The translations under genes and the position numbers were made by a program. A stretch of 64,000 bases of DNA from Nocardia fluminea (GTDB lineage: Bacteria > Actinomycetota > Actinomycetes > Mycobacteriales > Mycobacteriaceae): positions 1,798,001-1,862,000 of the forward strand of contig NZ_PJMW01000002.1 in assembly GCF_002846365.1 (NCBI RefSeq), in the 5' to 3' direction. The stretch's first letter is position 1; every line of letters begins with the position of its first letter. This document shows positions 34,118 to 43,763 of this stretch, piece after piece. The notes beneath the pieces were generated by a model. The model did not search any database and had not been told where the DNA came from. It saw only the letters and a list, made by a program, of their open reading frames with translations.

Positions 34118-35329
34118 GTGACACCTCGCAGACGCGGATGGTTCAGGTCGGGGGCCGATCATGAGTGGATCAGCGGGGCGCGGGCCGCGGCATCGACCGC
34201 CTTTCTGGACATGGATCGACGGCAGACGGCGGCGGAGGCGGGCGTGGTGGCCAGTGAGCAGGTCTTCCCCGACCGCCGGATCGGCGCGGTCTGGGAGCCG
34301 GTGCGCGCGCGGTGCTATGCCGCGGCGGGCGCGTATCTGGATTTCACCGATGAGCTCGACGCCGCCGAGGCCGCGGGCACTCCGATCGCGGACGGTCAGG
34401 CCAGGGCGGACGCGTTGGTGCGGCAGCTGAACGACGCCGCGCGCGGGGTCGACGACTTCTACAACGCGCACCGAGCGGGCCTTGCCGAAGCCGCGACGGT
34501 GCGAGCGTCGGTGCCGCAGTTGCTGACACACGTGCGGGCCGAGGCCGAGCAGGTGCTGACGGCCGCCGCGTCGTCCGGATTCACGAGTTACCCGTCGATC
34601 TCCGCGGGTGTAAGGAGGCTGAATGAGGCTCTGCTCACAGCCTCGTCCAGCGATCCCGGCACGTCGGTCGCGGCCGCGCGCGAGGCCGCGAACACCGTGC
34701 AACAGGCCACCGCGGAACTGTCGAATGCGTTGGCGCAGGCCCCTTCTCGCGCTACTGCCGCCGCGAACGCGATCGCGTCGGTGACCACCCGCCTCGCTGC
34801 CGTCCGCAATCGTGCCGGTGCGCTCGGGCCGGCGTACTCCGCGCTGCTGCGTGAGTTCAGTGCTGCGAGTTCGGCGGACTTGACCAACAATGAGCGGGAA
34901 AGCCGTCGTGGCATGGACGCCGCCGACGAAGCGCTGGTCGGCGCGCGCGTCGCGGCAGCCGATCGTGATCCGGAGACCGCCCTTGATTTGACCGCCACCG
35001 CACGCGAGTACCTCGCCGAGGCCGAGCAGTTGGTCGACGCCGTCACCCGGCGCCTCGAATTGTTGCGTGAGGTACGTACCGACCCCGAAGCTCAGGCTCG
35101 CACCGTACGATTCCGGCTGCGGGACGCGCAGATGCTCGCGGTCGACCGAGGACTGGTCGCCGAGTGGGGCTCGGTCCTCGATGCACAAGCAGAGCGTCTC
35201 GATCGCATCACTGCAGGACTGACGGGTCGTCATCCAGACTATTGGGCGTATGTTACCGAGCTGGGTACCGTCGCGGAGTTCATCGCCGGTGTGGTCGAGC
35301 GCATCAGAAAACAAGCTTCCGAAAAGTAG
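34118..35329 (+). CDS. Ter-associated helical coiled-coil protein
   Basis: The 403-residue product is almost entirely helical, rich in Ala, Glu and Arg. Its long heptad-like stretches include FTDELDAAEAAGTPIADGQ, TARVRAEAEQVL-like segments and EYLAEAEQLVDAVTRRLELL. It has no membrane segment or catalytic motif. GTG at 34118 with AAAGGGG upstream is preferred over ATG at 34049. It lies just upstream of the lyase/PRTase/HAD genes. It could be a scaffold or TelA-like partner. Confidence 0.7.
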   Translation: MTPRRRGWFRSGADHEWISGARAAASTAFLDMDRRQTAAEAGVVASEQVFPDRRIGAVWEPVRARCYAAAGAYLDFTDELDAAEAAGTPIADGQARADALVRQLNDAARGVDDFYNAHRAGLAEAATVRASVPQLLTHVRAEAEQVLTAAASSGFTSYPSISAGVRRLNEALLTASSSDPGTSVAAAREAANTVQQATAELSNALAQAPSRATAAANAIASVTTRLAAVRNRAGALGPAYSALLREFSAASSADLTNNERESRRGMDAADEALVGARVAAADRDPETALDLTATAREYLAEAEQLVDAVTRRLELLREVRTDPEAQARTVRFRLRDAQMLAVDRGLVAEWGSVLDAQAERLDRITAGLTGRHPDYWAYVTELGTVAEFIAGVVERIRKQASEK

Positions 35330-35363
35330 AAATGACAATGGGTCGACAGAAGAGGTGGGGGGA

Positions 35364-36575
35364 ATGACCGCGGGCTACGCCATCGCACCGGAAGTTTGCT
35401 TGCGCAAGCAGGTACCGCTGCGCCATTTCCAGCAATTGCAGGGTCCCCGCCGCCGGGAGTTGTTCCTGGTCGAACCGGAGCCGATTCGCGGCCACGACGA
35501 CCGGGAGTTGTTGGCGACCGCGCTCGGCGCGACCCTGTACGTGCCCGCGACCCGCCCCGATCTCGCCGCCACGATTCGGCGGCGGGCCGCGCGCGGCGTG
35601 TGCTCGATGGTGATCGATCTCGAGGACGCCGTCGCCGATCACCAGGTGGAGGCCGCCAAACAGCACGCGGTGGACACGCTGGATCTGCTCGCGCGCGGCG
35701 AGGAAGCGACCCCGATGCTGTTCATCCGGGTCCGCGACGCCGCCTCGGTCGGCGAGCTGGTCGCCGCGCTCGGACCTGGCGCCGACGTGCTCACCGGATT
35801 CGTCTTCCCCAAGTTCGACGCCGTCAGCGGGCCCGCCTACCTGGCTGCGCTCGACGACGCCAACCGTGAACTCGGCCGTCCGGTCTACGCGATGCCGGTG
35901 CTCGAATCGGCGAACCTGGTGCACCGCCAGACCCGCGACGAGCAGCTCTCGCGCATCGCCGAACTGCTCGCCGGACACCGGGAGCAGCTGCTGGCCGTGC
36001 GGATCGGCGCCACCGACATGTGCTCGACCTTCGGCATCCGCCGCGACCGCGACCTGACGATCTACGACGTGCGGGTCGTCGCCGACGTGATCGCCGACAT
36101 CGTCAACTACCTCGGTCGCGTCGACGGCACCGGCTTCATCATCACCGGCCCGGTGTGGGAGTACTTCGCCGATCACGAGCGGATGTTCCGGCCCCAACTG
36201 CGCAGCGCGCCGTTCGAGGAATCGGACGCGGTGAAGTTCCGCCAGTACCTGGTGAGCCGCGACCTCGACGGTCTGCTGCGCGAGATCACCCTCGACCGCG
36301 CCAACGGCATCCAGGGCAAAACGGTGATCCACCCCTCGCACGTGGCCGTGGTGCACGCGCTGTCGGTGGTGACCCACGAGGAATACGCCGACGCGCTCGA
36401 CATCATGGCGGCCGACGTCGGTGGCGTCGCGGCCTCGGAGTACCGCAACAAGATGAACGAGATGCGCCCGCACCGCAGTTGGGCCCGCCAGACGCTGGTT
36501 CGGGCTCGTGCGTTCGGGGTCGCGAACAAGGGAGTGTCTTTCGTGGACTTGCTGACAGCGATGATCGCCGAATGA
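35364..36575 (+). CDS. HpcH/HpaI aldolase / citrate lyase beta-like (CitE) enzyme
   Basis: The 403-residue product has the CitE-type TIM barrel. It contains LYVPATRPDLAATIRRRA, the metal/acyl region MVIDLEDAVADHQV, VFPKFDAV, and MPVLESANLVHR with LAVRIGATDM. Such enzymes cleave or form C-C bonds of acyl compounds. In Ter islands this family is proposed to help make a nucleoside-like product. The stop overlaps the next start (ATGA), so translation is coupled. ATG at 35364 has GGGGG upstream. Confidence 0.88.
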   Translation: MTAGYAIAPEVCLRKQVPLRHFQQLQGPRRRELFLVEPEPIRGHDDRELLATALGATLYVPATRPDLAATIRRRAARGVCSMVIDLEDAVADHQVEAAKQHAVDTLDLLARGEEATPMLFIRVRDAASVGELVAALGPGADVLTGFVFPKFDAVSGPAYLAALDDANRELGRPVYAMPVLESANLVHRQTRDEQLSRIAELLAGHREQLLAVRIGATDMCSTFGIRRDRDLTIYDVRVVADVIADIVNYLGRVDGTGFIITGPVWEYFADHERMFRPQLRSAPFEESDAVKFRQYLVSRDLDGLLREITLDRANGIQGKTVIHPSHVAVVHALSVVTHEEYADALDIMAADVGGVAASEYRNKMNEMRPHRSWARQTLVRARAFGVANKGVSFVDLLTAMIAE

Positions 36576-39280
36576 GTGCGTTCGAAACACCATGGGCGAC
36601 GGTGAATCTCGGTATCGAGCTGCACCACGGCGAGTCGTTCGCCGCGCGCTCGGCCGAGGACAGCGTGCCGGGTGAGGTGCTCGAAGTGAGGTCCGCCGCG
36701 TGTGCGACCGGTGCGAGCGTCGATGAAGCGTCGGTGTCGGCCGAGGGGTTCGTGGCGTTGTCCGCCGAGAGTGTGCTGACCGGCGAGCTCGCGATCGGCA
36801 CGCTGGTGCAGCCGGGTCTGCGCCGCAATCCGCGACGGGCCCATCTGCTGGTGTCCACGGTGCTGGGCAAGCACCTGCCGACCGACCCGCGCATCGTGAT
36901 CGGCGCGGGTAACCGCCTGGCTGATCTGGTGCGCGAGGTGCTGGGTGATCGCGAAGCTGTGGTGCTCGGATTCGCCGAGACCGCTACGGGTCTGGGTCAC
37001 TGCGTGGCCGCGCGGATCGACGCGGGCTGCTACCTGCACTCCACCCGCAGGCACGAGGCACGGGCCACCACACTGACCGGCTTCGAAGAGGGCCATTCGC
37101 ACGCCACCTCGCACCTGCTCCAGCCCGCCCCCGCAGCGATCTTCGCCAACGATCTGCCGCTGGTGCTCGTCGACGACGAGATCTCCACCGGCGACACCGC
37201 CATCGACGCGGTCCGCGCACTGCACGCGTTCGCTCCCCGCTCGCATTACGTCCTCGCCTCACTGGTCGACATGCGCACACCTGCTGATCGGCTCAAATTC
37301 GAAGCCGCCGCAGCCGAACTCGGGGCGCGCATCGACACGGTCTGCCTGGCATCCGGTCGCACCGAGCTACCGGCCGGGCTGATCGACACGGTGACCGCAC
37401 TGCCCGAACCGCGGCTGAATCCGATCGCCACCGAGCGGGGTTCGTACGGACGCATCGAATTGTCCTGGCCCGCCGACGTTCCCGAGGGCGGTCGGCACGG
37501 CACCCTTCGCGCGGACAACGCCGCCTTCGACGTCGCGGTGAAATCCATCGCCGACGAGGTGAACTCCCGCCTCGACGCCGAGTTCGCCGGCCGTCCGGTC
37601 ATCGTCATCGGCCACGAAGAACTCATGTACCTCCCCTTGCGCCTGGCCGCCGACCTGGCCGGCGCAGGCACCCCCACCCGATTCCAAACCACCACCCGCT
37701 CACCGGCATACGTCCTCGACGAACCCGGTTACCCTCTGCGCCGCGGCTTCCGGTTCACCGCCCCGGAGCCCGACCTCACCGCCCAGCGCTACCTCTACAA
37801 CGCCCAGTGGCCCGACGCGGACCCGGTCCTGCTGGTCGTCATCGATCCGCCCGCCGATACGCCGGAACTCGTCGCCCCTGGCGGCCTGGTCGACGTCCTC
37901 ACCGCGTCGGGCGCCGATGTCCTGATCGCAGTCCTGCCAGGCGCGGATCCTCGTGCGCTGCACGCGGGCCGGACCGCTGAGCGGGTTGCCGGGACTGCGT
38001 CACTGTCGGTGTCGTACAACGATTCCGCCACCAGCGCGAACGCGCCGAGTCGCAAGGAATCGACCGTGGCGACCGATTCCGCGGACCGTGCGGGCCGCGC
38101 GGAACACGGTGGCGGCTCGAGCTCTGCCGCGGCCCCGAAGGAGCCGGGTGCGGGGCGGTTCCCCGATGCCCTGCACGGCCCCGAGTTCGGTTCGTATGCG
38201 CCCGAGGATGTTTCGTGGCTGCTGAAAGATCTCTCGGACGCCGATCTGGAAGCCGATGTGACGGAACGCGAACGGCGTATCCAAGCCGGAGTGGCCCATT
38301 ACGCCGAGTCGTTGCCCGTGGAGTTCCAGCCCGACGCCGAATATCGCGAGCTCTTCGATCGCGTGCTGGCCAGCAGTGCCGAGCGACTGGCGCTGGCCGT
38401 CGCGACCGTGGCCGAACTCGTTGTCGGCGAACGTGGTGAGAACGTGGTCCTGGTGTCGCTGGCCAGGGCGGGCACGCCCGTCGGCGTGCTCATGCGGCGT
38501 TGGCTCGTCAGCGGGATCGGCCGCGCACCACTGACCGTGCCGCATTACGCGGTCTCGATCGTGCGTGATCGCGGTATCGACGCCGTGGCGCTGGACTACC
38601 TCGCCCGCCATCACGATCCGTCCTCGATCGTCTTCGTCGACGGCTGGACCGGCAAGGGCGCCATCACCCACGAACTCACCGCCGCCCTGGACGACTATCA
38701 CGCCGCCGGTGGCGCCCGCTTCAACGACGAGCTCGTGGTCCTGGCCGATCCCGCCAACTGTGTGCGCACCTACGGCACCCGCGACGACTTCCTCATCGCC
38801 TCCGCCTGCCTCAATTCGACGGTGTCCGGCCTGGTTTCACGCACGGTCCTCAACGACAGCCTGATCGGCCCCGGCGAGTTCCACGGCGCCAAGTTCTACC
38901 GCGACCTGATCGACGCCGATGTCTCGAACCAGCTGATCGACACCGTCACAGCGGCTTTCGGCGCGATCAGCGAGAAGGTGCCCGCCGCCGTCGCCGCGAT
39001 CCGGAATTCCGACCGCACCCCGGACTGGTCCGGGTGGGCCTCGGTGGAGAAGGTCCGTGCCGAATACGGCATCAGCACAGTCAATTACGTGAAGCCCGGC
39101 GTCGGCGAGACCACCCGCGTGCTGTTGCGCCGGGTACCGTGGCGGGTGCTGGTCCGCGAGGCTGACGCACCGGAGCACGCCCACATCCGCCTGCTCGCCG
39201 CGGCGCGCGATGTCCCGGTGGAAGTGGTCCCCGACCTGGCCTATTCCTGCATGGGCCTGATCAAGGAGCTACCCCGGTGA
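36572..39280 (+). CDS. Fused phosphoribosyltransferase and StiP-like protein
   Basis: The 902-residue product joins two normally separate Ter-module proteins. Residues about 20-470 hold a phosphoribosyltransferase with the PRPP loop VLVDDEISTGDTA (198-210) and a TRSP-like C-terminal part. A Ser/Ala/Gly-rich linker covers about 480-530. Residues about 535-902 match the StiP family, with a second PRPP-like loop IVFVDGWTGKGAI (686-698). An in-frame GTG at 38066 preceded by AAGGAA could also start a separate StiP. The frame is continuous through the linker. The gene overlaps both neighbours by 4 bases. Confidence 0.85.
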   Translation: MSAFETPWATVNLGIELHHGESFAARSAEDSVPGEVLEVRSAACATGASVDEASVSAEGFVALSAESVLTGELAIGTLVQPGLRRNPRRAHLLVSTVLGKHLPTDPRIVIGAGNRLADLVREVLGDREAVVLGFAETATGLGHCVAARIDAGCYLHSTRRHEARATTLTGFEEGHSHATSHLLQPAPAAIFANDLPLVLVDDEISTGDTAIDAVRALHAFAPRSHYVLASLVDMRTPADRLKFEAAAAELGARIDTVCLASGRTELPAGLIDTVTALPEPRLNPIATERGSYGRIELSWPADVPEGGRHGTLRADNAAFDVAVKSIADEVNSRLDAEFAGRPVIVIGHEELMYLPLRLAADLAGAGTPTRFQTTTRSPAYVLDEPGYPLRRGFRFTAPEPDLTAQRYLYNAQWPDADPVLLVVIDPPADTPELVAPGGLVDVLTASGADVLIAVLPGADPRALHAGRTAERVAGTASLSVSYNDSATSANAPSRKESTVATDSADRAGRAEHGGGSSSAAAPKEPGAGRFPDALHGPEFGSYAPEDVSWLLKDLSDADLEADVTERERRIQAGVAHYAESLPVEFQPDAEYRELFDRVLASSAERLALAVATVAELVVGERGENVVLVSLARAGTPVGVLMRRWLVSGIGRAPLTVPHYAVSIVRDRGIDAVALDYLARHHDPSSIVFVDGWTGKGAITHELTAALDDYHAAGGARFNDELVVLADPANCVRTYGTRDDFLIASACLNSTVSGLVSRTVLNDSLIGPGEFHGAKFYRDLIDADVSNQLIDTVTAAFGAISEKVPAAVAAIRNSDRTPDWSGWASVEKVRAEYGISTVNYVKPGVGETTRVLLRRVPWRVLVREADAPEHAHIRLLAAARDVPVEVVPDLAYSCMGLIKELPR

Positions 39281-40113
39281 CCGCCGAGTCCCTCTTCGCG
39301 ACCGATCTGGATCGCACGATGATCTTCTCCCGCAACGGCTTCGGCGGTGCCGAGGCGGTCGCCAAGGAGTGCGTCGAGTACTACGAGGGTGAACCGCTCT
39401 CCTACATGACCATCAGTGCCGTCGCCGCCCTGCGCGAGCTCGCGGCGATCGCCCCGGTGATCCCGACGACCACCCGCACCATCGAACAGTTCCAGCGCAT
39501 CACCCTGGCCGGTGCACCGTGGCGATACGCCATCACCAGCAACGGCGGCAACATCCTGGTCGACGGCATCCCCGACCCCGCCTGGCGCGTCGCCATCGAC
39601 GACCAGGTCAACGCGTCCGGCGCCACCCTCGCCGAGGTCGGCGCCGAATTACGTTCGCGGATAGACGATTCCTGGGTCACCAAGTACCGCGAGGCCGACG
39701 AGCTGTTCTGCTATCTGGTCGTCCGTCCCGACCTGGTCCCTGCCGGGTTCCTCGCCGAATGGGACACCTGGTGCCGCGCCAACGGCTGGTCGGCGTCCCA
39801 GCAGGGCCGCAAGATCTACACGATGCCCGACGCCGTCTGCAAGAGTCTCGCTGTCGCCGAAGTTCGCCGCAGGCTGCGCGAATCCGGCGAGTTGACCGAG
39901 AGCGCAACGCTGTTCACCGCGGGCGACGGCGCACTGGATGCCGAGATGCTGAGGGCGGCCGATGCCGCGATCCGCCCCCGCCACGGCGAACTGGAAGAGC
40001 TGAACTTCACCGCCCCCAACCTCACGATCACCACATCGTCGGGAATCCTGGCGGGCGAGGAGATCCTCGAATGGTTCCACGCGGCGGCAGAACGCACCGC
40101 GGTGCCGGCGTAA
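39277..40113 (+). CDS. HAD-family phosphatase
   Basis: The 278-residue product begins SLFATDLDRTMIFS, the HAD nucleophile loop (DxD with the first Asp in FATD). It has a Thr motif in IPTTTRT, a Lys region near KIYTMPDAVCKS and the acidic motif FTAGDGALDAEML. A cap domain lies between. It probably dephosphorylates the module's sugar or nucleotide product. The GTG start overlaps the upstream stop by 4 bases. Confidence 0.88.
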   Translation: MTAESLFATDLDRTMIFSRNGFGGAEAVAKECVEYYEGEPLSYMTISAVAALRELAAIAPVIPTTTRTIEQFQRITLAGAPWRYAITSNGGNILVDGIPDPAWRVAIDDQVNASGATLAEVGAELRSRIDDSWVTKYREADELFCYLVVRPDLVPAGFLAEWDTWCRANGWSASQQGRKIYTMPDAVCKSLAVAEVRRRLRESGELTESATLFTAGDGALDAEMLRAADAAIRPRHGELEELNFTAPNLTITTSSGILAGEEILEWFHAAAERTAVPA

Positions 40114-40122
40114 ACAGCCGAA

Positions 40123-40151
40123 AACCCGGGCGCCGCAACGGCACCCGGGTT
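40123..40151. terminator. Bidirectional hairpin terminator
   Basis: AACCCGGG pairs with CCCGGGTT, with an inner GCC/GGC stem, between the convergent HAD and AIM24 genes. Confidence 0.7.
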
Positions 40152-40159
40152 CGACCTGG

Positions 40160-40924
40160 CTAGTAGTGCTGCTGCTGACCGGCCAGCTGCTGGGCGATCA
40201 CGCCCTGAATACGCTGTAGTCCGCCCACCGTGACACCGCTCTGGAGCTGACCCTCGATGGTGCGGACCAGGGCGTTGTCGCTCATGATCTTCTCGGTCGA
40301 CTGGATCAGCACCGTGCCCGCGCCGGTGAAGTCGAACTGACGTTCCTCGCCGGAGTTGGCGCCCATCCTGGCCGCGCCCGCCGCGAGGAAGCTGCCGATC
40401 CAGCCCTGGTCGTAGTGATGACTGGGCGACGGGCAATCAGCCCAGCCCACCAGGGATTCGGGGTCGACGCGCAGGGGCGGTTCGGCGAACATCACCGGGC
40501 CGTTCGACGACGCGAGAAACTTGCCGGTGCCGATCAGCGTGAGGAACCCGGGCACGATCGACTGCTTGAGCGCCAGTCCGGGCTCGAAGGCCAGCAGATT
40601 CGCACCACGGATGGTGAGGTTGCCTTCTTCGAGGTCATAGGAATTGATGTCGTAGCCGCGGTCGCCGATGATCAGCTTGCCGTGGCCCTGCGCCACCACG
40701 TAGTCGCCCGCGAACAGCGGCGCGGAGAACTGGCTGCTCACCATGTGCATCAGGCCGCCCTGCAGCCCGTGCGTGAGCATCTGGAATTCGATCTGCCCGT
40801 AGTAGGCGATCATCGCGCCCTTGCGCATGAACCACGGCCCGGTCAGGTCGATGCAGTAGGCGTAGCTGTTGCCCGGAATGTTGTCGCTGGCACCGAGATT
40901 CATCGGCGAGAGGATTTCGCTCAT
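40160..40924 (-). CDS. AIM24-family protein (first of three)
   Basis: The 254-residue product has the AIM24/TIGR00266 beta-rich fold. It contains FMRKGAMIAYYGQIEF, GDYVVAQGHGKLIIGD, AFEPGL and a late DFTGAGTVLIQSTE. It ends in a Gln-rich tail (QQLAGQQQHY). Bacterial AIM24 proteins have unknown chemistry and often neighbour Ter genes. ATG at 40924 is chosen, 4 bases from the upstream gene, so the three AIM24 genes form an operon. Confidence 0.85.
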   Translation of the reverse strand: MSEILSPMNLGASDNIPGNSYAYCIDLTGPWFMRKGAMIAYYGQIEFQMLTHGLQGGLMHMVSSQFSAPLFAGDYVVAQGHGKLIIGDRGYDINSYDLEEGNLTIRGANLLAFEPGLALKQSIVPGFLTLIGTGKFLASSNGPVMFAEPPLRVDPESLVGWADCPSPSHHYDQGWIGSFLAAGAARMGANSGEERQFDFTGAGTVLIQSTEKIMSDNALVRTIEGQLQSGVTVGGLQRIQGVIAQQLAGQQQHY

Positions 40925-40928
40925 CGGT

Positions 40929-41633
40929 TCACAACTTCTCTTCGGAGGCCTGCACGTACACCACACCCTGTCCGTGGCAATGCAATTGCATCGCCTCGCC
41001 CGCACCGCGGCCCACCGCGTCACGCCAGCTCATCGCGGACTTCAGCTCGGTCTGCACATTGCCGTACGCGGCGACGAACGCCTGCGGGTCGACAACGATC
41101 GGATTCGGTCCGCCCACTTGCAGTTCCAGGAAGCCGCCGTGCGCGAGCAGCACTGCCGAACCCTGTCCGCTGAGCTGGGTGGTGAACATGCCCTGCCCGG
41201 TCGCCACGCCCGCCGCGGCACCGCGCAACGCGCCCATCAGACCGCCGCCGCCGCCCCCGCCGCCGCCACCCGAACTGGCCACGGACACCACGGAAGCCTG
41301 CAAACCGGCCGACTGCGCGAGCAGTCGCGAGGCCTCGGCCCGCAGCACCGCGCCCGGCTGCATCTGCACCACGTGCACCTCGAGCCCGGCGAATCCGTAA
41401 TGGACCTCACCGTTGCCCTGTGCCAGCATGGTCCGCTCGTGCTCACCGGCCATCATCTGCCCGGCCATCCGCATCAGGCCGCCGCCGCCCATGCCCTGAC
41501 CGGCGCCGGGAATCTGGTGCGGCGCGAACGCGACCTGGCCCGTGTAAAACAGCATCGCGCCGGAACGGGCGACGACGCCGCCCGCCTGGCCCACGTTGAC
41601 CTTGACGACCTTGCTGTTGACCTTCTCGAACAT
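40929..41633 (-). CDS. AIM24-family protein (second of three)
   Basis: The 234-residue product has the AIM24 fold: VARSGAMLFYTGQVAF, MAGEHERTMLAQGNGEVHYG, LLAHGGFLEL and a final HCHGQGVVYVQASE. It contains a Gly-rich loop ([12 protein letters not shown], about residues 125-136) that the other two copies lack in this form. It is paralogous to its neighbours on both sides. Confidence 0.85.
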   Translation of the reverse strand: MFEKVNSKVVKVNVGQAGGVVARSGAMLFYTGQVAFAPHQIPGAGQGMGGGGLMRMAGQMMAGEHERTMLAQGNGEVHYGFAGLEVHVVQMQPGAVLRAEASRLLAQSAGLQASVVSVASSGGGGGGGGGGLMGALRGAAAGVATGQGMFTTQLSGQGSAVLLAHGGFLELQVGGPNPIVVDPQAFVAAYGNVQTELKSAMSWRDAVGRGAGEAMQLHCHGQGVVYVQASEEKL

Positions 41634-41642
41634 CGCCCGTCC

Positions 41643-42266
41643 CTACCGTTCCGCCGGCTGGATCAGCACGACGCCCTGGCCGTCGAACCGCAGCGAGAAC
41701 GCCTCGCCCGCGTCCTGTCCGACCATGGACCGCCAGGACACATCGGTGATGAACGACTGGTTGAGATTGCCGCGTGAGGCGACGAACGCGTCGGGATCCA
41801 CGATCAGCGGATACTGCGGCGACACCTCGAGGTGGATCAACGGCCCGCCCGCCGAGAGCAGCGCCACCTGGCCCTGCCCGCTGACCGTGGTGGTGAACAG
41901 CCCGCTGCCCGCCGACATCCCGCCGACCCCGGCGAACCGCACGTCGGTACGCAGATTGCCCGCGAAGGCCAGCAGCTGCTGCGACTCGACCTGGACCGTC
42001 TCGTTGTTCAGGTTCACCACGGTGACGTTCTGGCCGTTCACCGCCAAGAACACGCGCCCGTTGCCGTTGCACTCCATCAGTGACAGTTTCTCGCCGGTGG
42101 CGCGGCGCTTGAGGCCGTTGAGCACGCCCTCGCCGCCGCCGAACCCGGCCGATTTGAACTGCACATTGCCTTCGTAGGCCACCATCGAGCCCGAGATCGC
42201 GCGGATACTTGTCCCCGCGAGCTGTGCCTCGATCACCTTCTTCGACTGTTCGAACAATTGCGCCAT
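41643..42266 (-). CDS. AIM24-family protein (third of three)
   Basis: The 207-residue product has ISGSMVAYEGNVQF, LMECNGNGRVFLAVNG, LFTTTVSGQGQVALLS and a final RFDGQGVVLIQPAE. It is probably the first gene of the three-gene AIM24 operon. It diverges from the double-TerD gene; their 185-base shared region contains a GGCGGTTTCACCGCC hairpin near 42296-42310. Confidence 0.85.
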   Translation of the reverse strand: MAQLFEQSKKVIEAQLAGTSIRAISGSMVAYEGNVQFKSAGFGGGEGVLNGLKRRATGEKLSLMECNGNGRVFLAVNGQNVTVVNLNNETVQVESQQLLAFAGNLRTDVRFAGVGGMSAGSGLFTTTVSGQGQVALLSAGGPLIHLEVSPQYPLIVDPDAFVASRGNLNQSFITDVSWRSMVGQDAGEAFSLRFDGQGVVLIQPAER

Positions 42267-42451
42267 GACAGGTGTGTGCCCGTCCCCTCTGCGAAGGCGG
42301 TTTCACCGCCCGTTCCGACTGCGACGTCACCCTAACCGATCAGGGGAAAGTACGCCCGGGCCACAGAGCTCGGACGCGTGCGGCCGGTTTCTCGTAGAGT
42401 GACAAGCACTGCCGTGGAACACCCACCAAAACGACAAGCGAAGGGTCTAAC

Positions 42452-43741
42452 TTGTCTGCAACACTCGCCAAGGGCCAGAACGGCCCGCTGGCCGTCAGTG
42501 ACGTGGTGATCTCGCTCCAGGTCACCGCACCGGCCGACCTGTCCGCGCTGCTCGTGACCGAGCAGGGCAAGGTCCGCACCGACGCTGATTTCGTCTTCTA
42601 CAACCAGCCGAGTGGGCCGGGTGTCGATCTTCGCCCCGGACCGGCGGGTCAGCCTGCCTCGCTTGCTGTTTCGCTGTCCGCGGTGCCCGCGGACATCGAT
42701 CAGATCCGCGCGGTGATCACCCTCGACGACGCGACCAGCAATTTCGGCCGCTTCGCGCCGCCCACCGCGCTGGTCTCCGATGCCTCGGGAAACCAGCTGT
42801 TCAGCTACCAGATCGACGGACTGAACGCCGAGTCGATCGTGATCGCGCTCGAGCTGTACCGCCGTCAGGGCAGCTGGAAGGTGCGCGCGGTCGGCCAGGG
42901 TTACGCCGGTGGTTTCGCCGCGCTGGTCACCGATCACGGTGTGCAGGTGGATGATTCACCCGCGCAGGCCGCCCCGCAGCAGGCCGCGCCCCCGCCGCCT
43001 CCGCCGCAGCAGGCCCCGCCCGCGTACCCGGCGCAGTCCGCGCCCAGCTACCCGCAGCAGCCCGCCCCCGCCTACGCGCCGCCCGGAGGTGGCTACCCGC
43101 CGCCGCCCGCGCAGGGCGCGCCGCAGCAGCCCGCGGGCGAGATCAGTTTGAGCAAGGATCGCCCGGTCAGCCTGCAGAAGGGGCAGCGGGTCACCCTCCG
43201 CAAGGAGGGCGGCGCCGCGCTGACCTTCGTGAAGATGGGCCTCGGCTGGGACCCGGTGCGCACGCGCGGAATGTTCGGCAACCGCACCGTCGACATCGAC
43301 CTGGATGCCTCGGTCTGCCTGTTCGCCGACCAGAACCTCGTCGACGTGGCCTACTACGGCCAGTTGTCGTCGAAGGACGGTTCGGTGCGCCACCAGGGTG
43401 ACAACCTCACCGGCGAGGGCGACGGCGACGACGAGATGATCCTCGTCGACCTGACCAGGATCCCGGCGCACATCACCACACTGCTGTTCATCGTCACCTC
43501 GTACAAGGGTCACTCCTTCGAGCAGGTGCAGAACGCGTTCAGCCGCCTGATCGACGGCACCACCAACGGCGAGCTGGCCCGCTACACCCTCGCGGGCGGC
43601 ATGCCGTTCACCGCGATGGCGATGGCGAAGGTGTACCGCGTCGGCGGCGACTGGAAGATGCAGGCGCTGGGCGAGGGCTTCAACGCCAAGCACCCCGGTG
43701 AAGCGGTGCCGCAGCTGGGCCGATTCCTCGGCGGTAATTGA
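42452..43741 (+). CDS. Double TerD-domain protein
   Basis: The 429-residue product starts with TTG preceded by GAAGGG. Residues 1-165 form a degenerate TerD domain without the usual calcium loop. About 167-230 is a Pro/Gln/Ala-rich linker. Residues 231-429 form a full TerD domain with MGLGWDPVRTRG, VDIDLDASVCLF and HQGDNLTGEGDGDDEMI. The first domain shares QGYAGG endings with the next gene's TerD-like domain. It is likely co-transcribed with that gene (22-base gap). Confidence 0.88.
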   Translation: MSATLAKGQNGPLAVSDVVISLQVTAPADLSALLVTEQGKVRTDADFVFYNQPSGPGVDLRPGPAGQPASLAVSLSAVPADIDQIRAVITLDDATSNFGRFAPPTALVSDASGNQLFSYQIDGLNAESIVIALELYRRQGSWKVRAVGQGYAGGFAALVTDHGVQVDDSPAQAAPQQAAPPPPPPQQAPPAYPAQSAPSYPQQPAPAYAPPGGGYPPPPAQGAPQQPAGEISLSKDRPVSLQKGQRVTLRKEGGAALTFVKMGLGWDPVRTRGMFGNRTVDIDLDASVCLFADQNLVDVAYYGQLSSKDGSVRHQGDNLTGEGDGDDEMILVDLTRIPAHITTLLFIVTSYKGHSFEQVQNAFSRLIDGTTNGELARYTLAGGMPFTAMAMAKVYRVGGDWKMQALGEGFNAKHPGEAVPQLGRFLGGN

Positions 43742-43763
43742 ACCAAGACAGGGCAGACACACC

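Noticed and set aside
36020..36571. Longer N-terminus for the PRTase-StiP protein
   Set aside because: This part overlaps the CitE-like gene and has Arg-rich shadow composition; the ATGA overlap at 36572 marks the true start.
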